A stretch of DNA of 64,000 nt from NCBI RefSeq assembly GCF_000330885.1, contig NC_020059.1:609001-673000 (forward strand), read 5' to 3'. This document shows positions 18,871-27,337 of the stretch, piece by piece. A model generated the notes under the pieces. That model was not told where the DNA came from. It did no database searches and saw only the letters and a program-made list of their open reading frames with translations. The DNA is from Rhizobium tropici CIAT 899. Lineage in GTDB: Bacteria; Pseudomonadota; Alphaproteobacteria; Rhizobiales; Rhizobiaceae. Both the position numbers and the translations under genes were made by a program. How positions within the stretch are numbered: the first letter of the stretch is position 1; the number at the start of each line of letters is the position of its first letter.

Positions 18871-20037
18871 ATGTCGATACTAGATAGCCTCAGCCCGCGC
18901 GCGCTTGCAGCACCTGAAAGCGGGATCGTCGAAGTGGTCAATTATGCCCGCGGCCGTGAGGGCCTGCTGCCGCTTTGGGTCGGCGAGGGCGACCTGCCGA
19001 CGCCGGATTTCATCAATCGCGCCGCCATGGCCTCGCTCAACGCCGGCGAGACCTTCTACACCTGGCAGCGCGGCATTCCGGAACTGCGCCAGGCGCTCGC
19101 CGATTATTATGGCCGGCATTTCGGTACCTCGCTGCCGATGGAGAACTTCTATGTCGTCGGCTCCGGCATGCAGGCGATCCAGCTATCCGTGCAGGCCATC
19201 ACCGCTCCCGGCGACGAGATGGTTTATCTCTCCCCAGCCTGGCCGAACATCGCTGCCGCGCTCGAGATCGCAGGCGCCCGCTCCGTCGCCGTACCCTTAC
19301 AATTCGAGCACGGTAAATGGTCGCTCGATCTCGATCGGCTGGAAGCGGCGATCACGCCCAAGACCAAGGGCCTGTTCATCAATACCCCGTCCAACCCGAC
19401 GGGCTGGACGGCGACCCACCAGGATCTCAGCGATATTCTCGCCTTGGCGCGCAAGCACGATCTCTGGATCATGGCCGACGAAATCTATGCGCTCTACTAC
19501 TATGCCGGCGGCCGCGCGCCGAGCTTCCTCGATGTCAAGGAAGCGGACGACAAGATCCTCTTCGTCAATTCCTTCTCGAAGAACTGGTCGATGACCGGTT
19601 GGCGTGTCGGCTGGATCGTCGCACCTGCAGAGCTCGGACAGGTGATCGAAAACCTCGTGCAGTATTCGACCTCCGGCGTCGCGCAATTCATGCAGAAGGG
19701 CGCGGTTGCAGCGCTGAACGAGGGCGATGATTTCGTCCGCTCCAATATCGAGAAGGCCACTCGCTCGCGCGATATCCTCTGCGACGCGCTGATTGCTACC
19801 AATCGCGTGCAGACGCTGAAGCCGGATGGTGCGCTCTATTCCTTCCTGAAGATCGATGGCGTGACCGACAGCCGCAAGGCCGCCATCGACATCGTCGACA
19901 AGACCGGTGTCGGTCTCGCGCCTGGGACGGCTTTCGGGCTAGGCGGCGAGCTGTTCATGCGTGCGTGCTTCCTGCGCGATCCGGTGCAGGTGGCGGATGC
20001 TGCGGAGCGGTTGAGCAAGTATATTTTGGGGTTGTAG
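18871..20037 (+). CDS. Pyridoxal phosphate-dependent aminotransferase, class I/II
   Basis: A 388-residue fold-type I aminotransferase. The PLP lysine is in SFSKNWSMTGWRVGW near residue 238; NTPSNPTGW (about 172) and the Asp in MADEIYALYY (about 203) complete the cofactor site. The family transfers amino groups from amino acids such as aspartate, alanine or aromatic residues; sequence alone does not fix the substrate. ATG 18871 follows GGAGACTTTGC; an upstream ATG at 18799 would add a non-conserved tail. No operon partner is apparent. Confidence 0.85.
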   Translation: MSILDSLSPRALAAPESGIVEVVNYARGREGLLPLWVGEGDLPTPDFINRAAMASLNAGETFYTWQRGIPELRQALADYYGRHFGTSLPMENFYVVGSGMQAIQLSVQAITAPGDEMVYLSPAWPNIAAALEIAGARSVAVPLQFEHGKWSLDLDRLEAAITPKTKGLFINTPSNPTGWTATHQDLSDILALARKHDLWIMADEIYALYYYAGGRAPSFLDVKEADDKILFVNSFSKNWSMTGWRVGWIVAPAELGQVIENLVQYSTSGVAQFMQKGAVAALNEGDDFVRSNIEKATRSRDILCDALIATNRVQTLKPDGALYSFLKIDGVTDSRKAAIDIVDKTGVGLAPGTAFGLGGELFMRACFLRDPVQVADAAERLSKYILGL

Positions 20038-20441
20038 GAGTGGCCTGTGTGCTGCAGCTGGCAGCTTTCGACTTGGCTAGTCCTGATACCCCCCTCTGTC
20101 GCTTTCGCGACATCTCCCCCACAAGGGGGGAGATCGTTTGGAGTTTGCAGCCGCTCCGAGTAATGCGATTCAGCCACTGCGAATACAAAGTTGGTTTGAG
20201 GTAGGTCGGTGCTGCGGGTTACCAATCTCCTCCCTTGTGGGGGAGATGTCCCGAAAGGGATAGAGGGGGGTGAACACTCTCCGCAGCGCGCAATTCTCCC
20301 AATCCATAAAATGCAATCGATCCGCGAAAGCCCACCCTAACCATCCCCGCAATCTTTCCCGCCGCACCACCCGCTTTTAATCAATTTCGCAGGAGAAGCG
20401 GCCTCATATGGTGTCGATAAGACTTGGCGGGGACGCGAGGA
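20038..20441. other. Intergenic region with inverted repeat pair upstream of galE
   Basis: A 404-bp gap without a credible gene. It is dominated by the inverted 47-bp repeats at 20088-20134 and 20225-20271, annotated separately. The last 160 bp should hold the galE promoter, but no convincing -35/-10 pair stands out. Confidence 0.65.
20088..20271. repeat. RIME-like inverted intergenic repeat pair
   Basis: A 47-bp unit at 20088-20134 and its near-perfect reverse complement at 20225-20271 flank about 90 bp. Each unit itself folds into two hairpins, GTCGC-TTTC-GCGAC and ATCTCCCCC-ACAA-GGGGGGAGAT in the left copy. The second copy carries compensatory changes (GTCCC-GAAA-GGGAT). Nested palindromes in intergenic space resemble the mosaic elements known from Rhizobiaceae (RIME). 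Confidence 0.7.
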
Positions 20442-21479
20442 ATGACTGTCTTGGTGACGGGCGGGGCCGGTTATATCGGCAGCCACATGGTCTGGAGATT
20501 GCTGGACGCGGGAGAGGACGTGGTTGTCCTCGATCGTCTCTCTACGGGCTTTCGCTGGGCCGTTCCGCCGGCTGCCCGCTTCTATCTCGGCGATATCGCC
20601 GATGAAGCGCTCCTGCATCAGATTTTCGCCGAGAATAATATAGAGGCCATCATTCATTTTGCCGGTTCGGCGGTTGTTCCGGTGTCGATCGAGGATCCAC
20701 TTGCCTATTATGAGAACAACACCGGCAAGACCCGCATTCTCATGAGCGCCGCCATCAGGGCCGGCATCCGCCATTTCGTCTTTTCGTCCACCGCCGCTGT
20801 TTATGGCCAGCAGCCGGCGGACAGGCCGGTCGGCGAAGATGCGCCGCTGCGGCCTGAATCCCCCTATGGTCAATCCAAGCTGATGTCCGAGCTGATGCTG
20901 CGCGATGCCGCTGTTGCTTATGATTTCCGCTATGTAGCGCTGCGTTATTTCAACGTGGCCGGCGCCGATCCCGAGGGGCGGGCAGGGCAATCGACCAACG
21001 GCGCGACCCACCTCATCAAGGTCGCCTGCGAGGCCGCCCTCGGCCGCCGCGGTCAGGTCGATATCTACGGCACTGATTATGCGACGCATGACGGCACCGG
21101 CGTTCGCGACTATATCCACGTCAGTGATCTCGTCGAGGCGCATCTGATGGCATTGCGGCATCTGCGCGAAGACGGCCGCTCACTGGTTGCCAATTGCGGC
21201 TACGGCCAGGGATATTCGGTTCTGGACGTGCTCAACATGGTCATGCGCGTCTATGGCCGCGCCTTCCGCATCCACATCGCTCCCCGGCGCGCCGGCGATA
21301 TGGCCAGTATCGTCGCCGATGCGACGCTTGCTCGTCGCGAATTGGGATGGACGCCGAAATACAACGATCTGGAAATGATCGTGCGCTCGTCGCTGGATTG
21401 GGAGCTTCGCCTTGCCGAACGTGCGGGCTTCGATGCGGCGGGCGTCAGCAGGGTCTACGCCGCTCCAAGCACGCTATAA
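20442..21479 (+). CDS. galE: UDP-glucose 4-epimerase
   Basis: A 345-residue extended SDR that interconverts UDP-glucose and UDP-galactose for exopolysaccharide and LPS synthesis. The NAD-binding GGAGYIGSHMVW opens the protein, the catalytic SSTAAVYG Ser/Thr region lies near residue 115, and the YxxxK motif is in SPYGQSKLM near residue 142. GTGVRDYIHVSDLVEAH is the GalE substrate signature. ATG 20442 starts just before the nucleotide-binding strand; a TTG at 20424 would add six residues. No polysaccharide cluster adjoins it. Confidence 0.9.
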   Translation: MTVLVTGGAGYIGSHMVWRLLDAGEDVVVLDRLSTGFRWAVPPAARFYLGDIADEALLHQIFAENNIEAIIHFAGSAVVPVSIEDPLAYYENNTGKTRILMSAAIRAGIRHFVFSSTAAVYGQQPADRPVGEDAPLRPESPYGQSKLMSELMLRDAAVAYDFRYVALRYFNVAGADPEGRAGQSTNGATHLIKVACEAALGRRGQVDIYGTDYATHDGTGVRDYIHVSDLVEAHLMALRHLREDGRSLVANCGYGQGYSVLDVLNMVMRVYGRAFRIHIAPRRAGDMASIVADATLARRELGWTPKYNDLEMIVRSSLDWELRLAERAGFDAAGVSRVYAAPSTL

Positions 21480-21493
21480 CGCGACTGACGATC

Positions 21494-22417
21494 TCAGCTT
21501 TCCCGTCTCCAGGGACCAAGAAAGGCCGGCGCATTCTTGCGCACGGCTTCCGCGAGAAAATCGATGACGGTGCGCACGCGTGGCGATTGGCGCAGGTCGC
21601 GATGGCATGTAATCCAGTAGTGGCGCCTGAGATCCACCTCATGCGGCAGGACCACCTGCAGATCGGGGTGCTTGCCGGCAATGAAGAACGGCAGTACGCA
21701 GAGCCCCTGGCCATTCTTGGTCGCCGTCAGCTGAGCAAAGATGCTCGAGCTCTGGAATTGCGGCCTGATGCGCGGATGGACGTCATCGAGATAATCCAGG
21801 CCCGGCGCAAAAATCATATCCTCGATATAACCGATAAAGGCGAAGTCCGGCAGGTCATCGCGGCTTTCGATCGGCGGATGGCGGGCGAGGTAGTCACGCG
21901 ATCCGTAGACCTGGAGATGATAGTCGGTGAGCTTCTCGGTGAAGTAGGGGCCGGCCTTCGGCGGGTCGAGCACCACGACGATATCGGCCTCCTTGCGCGA
22001 GAGCGACATGATCTGCTGGATGGTGATCAGCTCGAGTGAAATGTTTGGGTGCTTCGCAGTGAATTCCGGCAGGACGCCGGTGAAGAAGAAGTTGGAAAAA
22101 CCCTCCGGCGCACTGATGCGCACGACACCCCGTTGTGCTGCCGATCCCGCAGACAGATCGGCGCGAAGACGTTCCGTCTCCTGCTCCATATGCTCGGCCG
22201 TATCGACGAAGCGCTGTCCCATGCTCGTCAGCATGTAACCGCGTGGATTGCGTTCGAAGAGCTTGACCTTCAAGGCGAATTCCAGCCGGTCGATACGGCG
22301 TGAGACCGTGGCATGGCTGCTGCGCAATTGTCGTGCCGCCGTGGAAAGCTGCCCCGTTCGCGCAACGGCAAGGAAGAACTGCAGATCGTCCCAGGTAAAG
22401 TGCGGCGTGCGCTTCAT
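21494..22417 (-). CDS. LysR-family transcriptional regulator
   Basis: A 307-residue LTTR. The N-terminal helix-turn-helix is LQFFLAVARTGQLSTAARQL followed by RSSHATVSRRIDRLE, and the co-inducer-binding domain follows. A strong GAGGAGG precedes the ATG; a start 17 codons upstream is disfavoured. It is divergent from the ABC importer operon, and a palindrome sits just upstream of its ribosome site, suggesting autoregulation and control of the importer. Confidence 0.88.
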   Translation of the reverse strand: MKRTPHFTWDDLQFFLAVARTGQLSTAARQLRSSHATVSRRIDRLEFALKVKLFERNPRGYMLTSMGQRFVDTAEHMEQETERLRADLSAGSAAQRGVVRISAPEGFSNFFFTGVLPEFTAKHPNISLELITIQQIMSLSRKEADIVVVLDPPKAGPYFTEKLTDYHLQVYGSRDYLARHPPIESRDDLPDFAFIGYIEDMIFAPGLDYLDDVHPRIRPQFQSSSIFAQLTATKNGQGLCVLPFFIAGKHPDLQVVLPHEVDLRRHYWITCHRDLRQSPRVRTVIDFLAEAVRKNAPAFLGPWRRES

Positions 22418-22427
22418 GCTTCCTCCT

Positions 22428-22445
22428 CTGTTCAAAAATGAACAG
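22428..22445. promoter_or_regulatory. Candidate LysR operator
   Basis: CTGTTCA-AAAA-TGAACAG is a perfect 7-4-7 inverted repeat that includes an LTTR-type T-N-A core. A further TGAACAG half-site lies at 22549-22555 before the ABC operon. The location right against the LysR ribosome site fits self-repression. Confidence 0.55.
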
Positions 22446-22589
22446 ACCTTGTTTGGAATTAATTGCAATCGCGACTTGCGTCAACGCGCGAATTCCGTGA
22501 TCTTGGCGCTTGGGAAAAGCCGTTTTGAGGAAAGCGGCTAGCCAATTTTGAACAGATTCGTTTTTGCCAAATCTCTGGGAGGAGAGGAT

Positions 22590-23798
22590 ATGCGAAAGAG
22601 TCTTATTGCATCCCTTGCATTTCTGCTTGCAGCCAGCACTGCTGCTTTCGCCGCCGGCCCGTCCGATGGTGTCGTCAAGATCGGCATCCTCAACGACCAG
22701 TCCGGCGTCTATGCGGATTTCGGCGGGAAATCATCGGTAGCGGCCGCCAAGATGGCCGCCGAGGATTTCGGCGGCAAGGTTCTCGGCGTGCCGATCGAAA
22801 TCGTCGATGCCGACCACCAGAACAAGCCCGATATCGCCTCCAACATCGCCCGCCAATGGTATGACCAGGACAAGGTCGATGCCATCATGGAGCTGACGAC
22901 CTCTTCGGTCGCGCTCGCCGTGCAGGCGGTCGGCAAGGAAAAGAAGAAGATCGATATCGTCACGGGTGCTGCGACCACCGATCTCACCGGCAAGCAATGC
23001 TCGCCCTATGGCTTCCATTGGGCCTATGACACGCATGCTCTCGCCGTCGGCACCGGCGGCGCGCTCGTCAAGCAGGGCGGCGACACATGGTTCTTCCTGA
23101 CGGCGGACTATGCTTTTGGCTATTCGCTCGAGCAGCAGACCAGCGATTTCGTCAAGGCAAGCGGCGGTAAGGTGCTCGGCTCCGTCCGCCATCCGCTGTC
23201 GACCAATGACTTTTCCTCCTTCCTGCTGCAGGCCCAGTCGTCCGGCGCCAAGGTGATCGGCCTTGCCAATGCCGGCCTCGACACCTCGAATGCCATCAAG
23301 CAGGCCTCGGAATTCGGCATCACCCAGGGTGGCCAGCATCTGGCGGCGCTGCTCTTCACGCTCGCCGAAGTTCATGGCCTCGGCCTGCAGGCGGCACAAG
23401 GCCTCACGCTGACGGAAGGCTATTACTGGAACCTCGACGACAAGAGCCGCGAGTTCGGCAAGCGCTTCTTCGCCCGTACCGGCAAGATGCCGAACATGAT
23501 CCATGCCGGCACTTATTCCGCCGTGATGCAGTATCTGAAGGCGGTGCAGAAGGCCGGCACTGACGATACCGACGCCGTTGCCAAGCAGTTGCATGAGATG
23601 CCTGTTGATGATTTCTTCGGTCGCGGCGGTACGGTCGGCGCCAACGGCCGCATGATTCACGACATGTATCTGCTTCAGGTGAAGAAGCCTGAGGAGAGCA
23701 AGGAGCCGTGGGATTACTTCAACGTGCTGGCGACGATCCCTGGCAAGGAAGCTTATATCGATCCGGCCAAGAGCGGCTGCGACCTCGTCAAGCAATAG
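22590..23798 (+). CDS. ABC transporter substrate-binding protein, branched-chain amino acid type
   Basis: A 402-residue periplasmic binding protein of the Leu/Ile/Val-binding (type I) fold. A signal peptide runs to about residue 22 (AAFAAGP). Family landmarks are VKIGILNDQSGVYADFGG at the start and DHQNKPDIASNIARQWYDQD near residue 73. The ATG follows GGAGGAGAGGAT. It opens an operon with two ATPases and two permeases. The ligand could be an amino acid, amide or a short hydroxy/keto acid; the catabolic genes downstream favour a branched-chain-related compound. Confidence 0.88.
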   Translation: MRKSLIASLAFLLAASTAAFAAGPSDGVVKIGILNDQSGVYADFGGKSSVAAAKMAAEDFGGKVLGVPIEIVDADHQNKPDIASNIARQWYDQDKVDAIMELTTSSVALAVQAVGKEKKKIDIVTGAATTDLTGKQCSPYGFHWAYDTHALAVGTGGALVKQGGDTWFFLTADYAFGYSLEQQTSDFVKASGGKVLGSVRHPLSTNDFSSFLLQAQSSGAKVIGLANAGLDTSNAIKQASEFGITQGGQHLAALLFTLAEVHGLGLQAAQGLTLTEGYYWNLDDKSREFGKRFFARTGKMPNMIHAGTYSAVMQYLKAVQKAGTDDTDAVAKQLHEMPVDDFFGRGGTVGANGRMIHDMYLLQVKKPEESKEPWDYFNVLATIPGKEAYIDPAKSGCDLVKQ

Positions 23799-23812
23799 GG
23801 CTCGACCAGCTT

Positions 23813-24595
23813 ATGGCGATGTCCGCGACACATCCGCATGAAGAGCCCCGGGTGGTTTTGTCCGCCCGGGGACTGCGCCGCGATTTCGGCGGCTTCACTG
23901 CTGTCAAGAATGTCGATCTCGACGTACATCATGCCCAGGTCCACGCGCTGATCGGCCCGAACGGCGCGGGCAAGACGACGGTGTTCAACCTGCTCACCAA
24001 GTTCCTGCAGCCGACGCATGGGACCATCACGCTGCTCGGCACCGATATTACCAAGACGAGACCTGACAAGGTCGCGCGCATGGGCCTTGTGCGCTCCTTC
24101 CAGATTTCCGCCGTCTTCCCGCATCTGACGGTGCTGGACAATGTCCGCGTCGCCTTGCAGCGGCCGAACAATCTCGCCCACCAGTTCTGGCGGCCGCTGT
24201 CGGCCCTCGACAGCCTCAATGCCCGAGCCGAACAGCTCATTGCCTCCGTCGGTCTATCGAAGGAACGCGATGCCATCGCCGCCGATCTTTCCTATGGCCG
24301 CAAGCGTGTGCTGGAGATCGCGACCACGCTTGCGCTCGACCCGAAAGTGCTGTTGCTCGACGAGCCTATGGCCGGCATGGGGCTCGAAGATGTCAACACG
24401 GTCTCCGCCATCATCCGTGATGTCGCGCGCGACAGGGCCGTGCTCATGGTCGAGCACAATCTCTCCGTCGTTGCCGATATCTGCCATCATGTCACGGTGC
24501 TGCAGCGCGGCGAGATCCTCGCCCAGGGCGATTACGCGACAGTCAGCCGCGATCCGCGCGTCCGCGAAGCCTATATGGGCACGGAGGAAGCTTGA
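23813..24595 (+). CDS. ABC transporter ATP-binding protein, LivG type
   Basis: A 260-residue ATPase. It has Walker A GPNGAGKTT (about residue 45), the LivG-specific signature variant LSYGRKRVLEIA, and Walker B VLLLDEPMAGMG. It energises import through the LivH/LivM-like permeases. The start is chosen 14 bp after the binding-protein stop; ATG 23819 is an alternative. The C-terminal GDYATVSRDPRVREAYMG is typical of LivG. Confidence 0.9.
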   Translation: MAMSATHPHEEPRVVLSARGLRRDFGGFTAVKNVDLDVHHAQVHALIGPNGAGKTTVFNLLTKFLQPTHGTITLLGTDITKTRPDKVARMGLVRSFQISAVFPHLTVLDNVRVALQRPNNLAHQFWRPLSALDSLNARAEQLIASVGLSKERDAIAADLSYGRKRVLEIATTLALDPKVLLLDEPMAGMGLEDVNTVSAIIRDVARDRAVLMVEHNLSVVADICHHVTVLQRGEILAQGDYATVSRDPRVREAYMGTEEA

Positions 24596-24597
24596 CG

Positions 24598-25299
24598 ATG
24601 GCGCCGCTTTTGGACGTTCAGGGCCTCAATGCCTGGTATGGCGAAAGCCATATTCTGCACGGTGTCGATATGCGTGTGGGCGAGGGGGAGACCATCACCA
24701 TCCTCGGCCGCAACGGCGTCGGCAAGACGACGACGCTGCGCACGATCGTCGGCATCGTCCGCGCCCGCAAGGGCAGAATTACATTCGCCGGCAAGGACAT
24801 GATGCAGGTGCCGCTGCACAAGACGGCGCATCAGGGCATCGGCTTCGTGCCGGAAGAACGCGGCATCTTCTCGACGCTCAGCGTCTATGAAAACCTGATG
24901 CTGCCGCCGGTCGTCGCAGCAGGCGGCATGACGCTCGAAGAGATCTTCGAGCTGTTTCCCAACCTGCATGAGCGGCGCAACAGCGTCGGTACCAGGCTCT
25001 CCGGCGGCGAGCAGCAGATGCTCGCCATGGCCCGCATCCTGCGCACCGGCGTCCGCATGCTGCTGCTGGACGAGCCTACCGAGGGGCTTGCTCCGGTCAT
25101 CGTCCAGCGCATCGGCGAAGTCCTGCAGAAGCTCAAAGGCCGCGGCATGACCATCTTGCTCGTCGAACAGAATTTCCGCTTTGCGAGCCGCATCGCCGAT
25201 CGCTTCTATGTGATGGATCACGGCCAGATGGTCTCGGAATTCCCGGTCGGCGAACTCTCCGAGCGCATGGATATGCTGCACAAGGTTCTGGGGGTCTGA
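24598..25299 (+). CDS. ABC transporter ATP-binding protein, LivF type
   Basis: A 233-residue ATPase with Walker A GRNGVGKTT, signature LSGGEQQMLAMARIL and Walker B MLLLDEPTEGLAP, the standard LivF features. It starts 2 bp after the LivG stop, implying translational coupling. It pairs with the LivG protein as the heterodimeric motor of the importer. Confidence 0.9.
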   Translation: MAPLLDVQGLNAWYGESHILHGVDMRVGEGETITILGRNGVGKTTTLRTIVGIVRARKGRITFAGKDMMQVPLHKTAHQGIGFVPEERGIFSTLSVYENLMLPPVVAAGGMTLEEIFELFPNLHERRNSVGTRLSGGEQQMLAMARILRTGVRMLLLDEPTEGLAPVIVQRIGEVLQKLKGRGMTILLVEQNFRFASRIADRFYVMDHGQMVSEFPVGELSERMDMLHKVLGV

Positions 25300-25302
25300 G
25301 CC

Positions 25303-26190
25303 ATGACGACGATATTCGGCATCCCCGCCCAGGCTCTTCTCGGTCAATTGCTGATCGGCCTCATCAACGGCTCCTTCTATGCGCTGCTAAGCCTCGGTCT
25401 TGCGATCATCTTCGGTATGTTGCGGGTCATCAACTTCGCCCATGGCGCGCTCTATATGCTTGGCGCCTTCACCGCCTATCTCTTGTTTGCCTATGCCGGC
25501 ATCGGCTATTGGCCGGCCCTCGTTCTCGCGCCGCTGATCGTCGGCCTGTTCGGTGCACTGGTCGAGCGGCTCTGCCTGCGCCGGCTCTACAGGATCGATC
25601 CGCTCTACGGGCTGCTTTTCACCTTCGGCATGGCGCTGACCATCGAAGGAACCTTCCGCTATCTCTACGGTTCCTCCGGCCAGCCCTATGCTGTACCAAC
25701 GGAGCTGGCGGGCGCGAAGAATATCGGCTTCATGTTCCTGCCGGTCTATCGCGGCTGGGTCGTCATCGCCTCTCTGGTCGTCTGCATCGGCACCTGGCTG
25801 TTGATCGAGAAGACCAAGCTCGGCGCCTATCTGCGCGCGGCGACGGAAAATTCCACACTTGTGCAGGTCTTCGGCGTCAACGTGCCGGTGCTTCTGACGC
25901 TCACCTACGGTTTCGGCGTGGCGCTTGCCGCCTTTGCCGGGGTGCTGGCCGCGCCCATCTATCAGGTCTCGCCGCTGATGGGATCGAACATGATCATCAT
26001 CGTCTTCGCCGTTGTGGTCGTCGGCGGCATGGGCTCGATCATGGGCGCGATCGTCACGGGCTATATGCTTGGGATTGCCGAGGGCCTCACCAAGGTTTTC
26101 TATCCTGAAGCCTCGAATATCGTCATCTTCGTGATCATGGCAATTGTGCTGCTTCTGAGACCTGCAGGTCTCTTCGGTCGGGAGGCGTGA
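25303..26190 (+). CDS. Branched-chain amino acid type ABC permease, LivH type
   Basis: A 295-residue inner-membrane permease with about eight transmembrane helices. LivH landmarks are GLINGSFYALLSLGLAIIFG and GMLRVINFAHGALYMLGAF in the first third and VVVVGGMGSIMGAIVTGYML near the C-terminus. It starts 3 bp after the LivF stop. Confidence 0.9.
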   Translation: MTTIFGIPAQALLGQLLIGLINGSFYALLSLGLAIIFGMLRVINFAHGALYMLGAFTAYLLFAYAGIGYWPALVLAPLIVGLFGALVERLCLRRLYRIDPLYGLLFTFGMALTIEGTFRYLYGSSGQPYAVPTELAGAKNIGFMFLPVYRGWVVIASLVVCIGTWLLIEKTKLGAYLRAATENSTLVQVFGVNVPVLLTLTYGFGVALAAFAGVLAAPIYQVSPLMGSNMIIIVFAVVVVGGMGSIMGAIVTGYMLGIAEGLTKVFYPEASNIVIFVIMAIVLLLRPAGLFGREA

Positions 26191-26191
26191 T

Positions 26192-27175
26192 ATGGCTGGA
26201 TTAATCAGCTTGAGTTCCAAGGAGCGTCCGAAGCTTTCCGTGCAGAAGCTGCTTTTGGTCGTCGGCCTCGTCGGCCTGATCTGGGCGCCGTTCTTTATCT
26301 ACCCGATCTTCGTCATGAAGGTGCTCTGCTTCGCGCTGTTTGCCTGTGCCTTCAATCTGCTGCTCGGCTATGCCGGCCTGCTCTCCTTCGGCCATGCCAC
26401 CTTCTTCGGCGGCGCGGCCTATTTCACCGCCCACGCCGTGAAGGAATGGGGCCTGCCGCCTGAGCTCGGCATTTTGATCGGCGTCGCCGGCGCGTCCCTG
26501 CTTGGCCTGGTCATGGGCTTCGTCGCCATCCGCCGGCAGGGCATCTATTTCGCCATGATCACGCTGGCGCTCTCCTACATGTTCTATTTCTTCTGCCTGC
26601 AGGCGGCATTTACCCATGGCGAGGACGGCATTCAGTCGGTTCCGCGGGGCTACCTCTTCGGCGTCCTTGACCTCAGCAACTCTTTGAACATGTATTATTT
26701 CGTCCTCGCCGTGTTTCTGATCGGCGTGCTGATCATCTGGCGTTTCATCAATTCGCCCTTCGGCATGATCCTGAAGTCGATCCGCGAGAACGAACAGCGG
26801 GCGATCTCGCTCGGCTATTCCGTCGCGCATTACAAGCTCGGCGCCTTCGTCATGTCGGCGGCGCTCGCCGGGCTTGCAGGGGCGGTTAAGGCGCTGGTCT
26901 TCCAGTTTGCGACGCTCACCGATGTCGCCTGGCAGATGTCCGGCGAGGTCATCCTCATGACGCTCCTCGGCGGCATCGGCACGCTGATCGGCCCGCTTTT
27001 CGGTGCTGGCTTCGTGGCGACGCTGGAAAACTATCTGGCGACTTCGGAATTCCCCGTCACCATCATCACCGGCATCGTCTTCATGGTTTGCGTCCTGCTC
27101 TTCCGCCGTGGGGTCGTCGGCGAATTCTACGCCTCGCGGCTGGGACGGAAGCTGGGGTTCGAGTATCGGCGGTGA
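26192..27175 (+). CDS. Branched-chain amino acid type ABC permease, LivM type
   Basis: A 327-residue permease with about ten hydrophobic segments. The LivM signatures NLLLGYAGLLSFGHATFFGG (about residues 47-66) and SIRENEQRAISLGYSV (about residues 193-208) are present. It follows LivH by 1 bp and completes the five-component importer. A RIME-like repeat separates it from the GMC oxidoreductase gene. Confidence 0.9.
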   Translation: MAGLISLSSKERPKLSVQKLLLVVGLVGLIWAPFFIYPIFVMKVLCFALFACAFNLLLGYAGLLSFGHATFFGGAAYFTAHAVKEWGLPPELGILIGVAGASLLGLVMGFVAIRRQGIYFAMITLALSYMFYFFCLQAAFTHGEDGIQSVPRGYLFGVLDLSNSLNMYYFVLAVFLIGVLIIWRFINSPFGMILKSIRENEQRAISLGYSVAHYKLGAFVMSAALAGLAGAVKALVFQFATLTDVAWQMSGEVILMTLLGGIGTLIGPLFGAGFVATLENYLATSEFPVTIITGIVFMVCVLLFRRGVVGEFYASRLGRKLGFEYRR

Positions 27176-27187
27176 CTACTTGATTTT

Positions 27188-27320
27188 CCTTCTCCCCGTA
27201 AGCGGGGAGAAGGTGCCCGAAGGGCGGATGAGGGGCTATTTCGAGTTTGATCGGGAAGCCGAGGTTTGCTGTACCTCCTGGCCCCTCACCCTAGCCCTCT
27301 CCCCGCAGGCGGGGAGAGGG
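27188..27320. repeat. RIME-like inverted intergenic repeat between livM-type and GMC genes
   Basis: The left unit carries the hairpin CCTTCTCCCC-GTAAGC-GGGGAGAAGG followed by a GC-rich tail ending GATGAGGGGC. The right unit (about 27281-27320) is the inverted relative GCCCCTCACC to CTCTCCCCGCAGGCGGGGAGAG. About 45 bp of A/T-richer sequence lies between. The structure matches the rhizobial mosaic palindromes. It could act as an intra-operon attenuator or mRNA-stabilising structure. Confidence 0.7.
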
Positions 27321-27337
27321 AACTACTGAGTTTGGAC

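Noticed and set aside
20088..20271. CRISPR-like array
   Set aside because: Only two units, in inverted not direct orientation, each with internal hairpins; fits an intergenic mosaic element.
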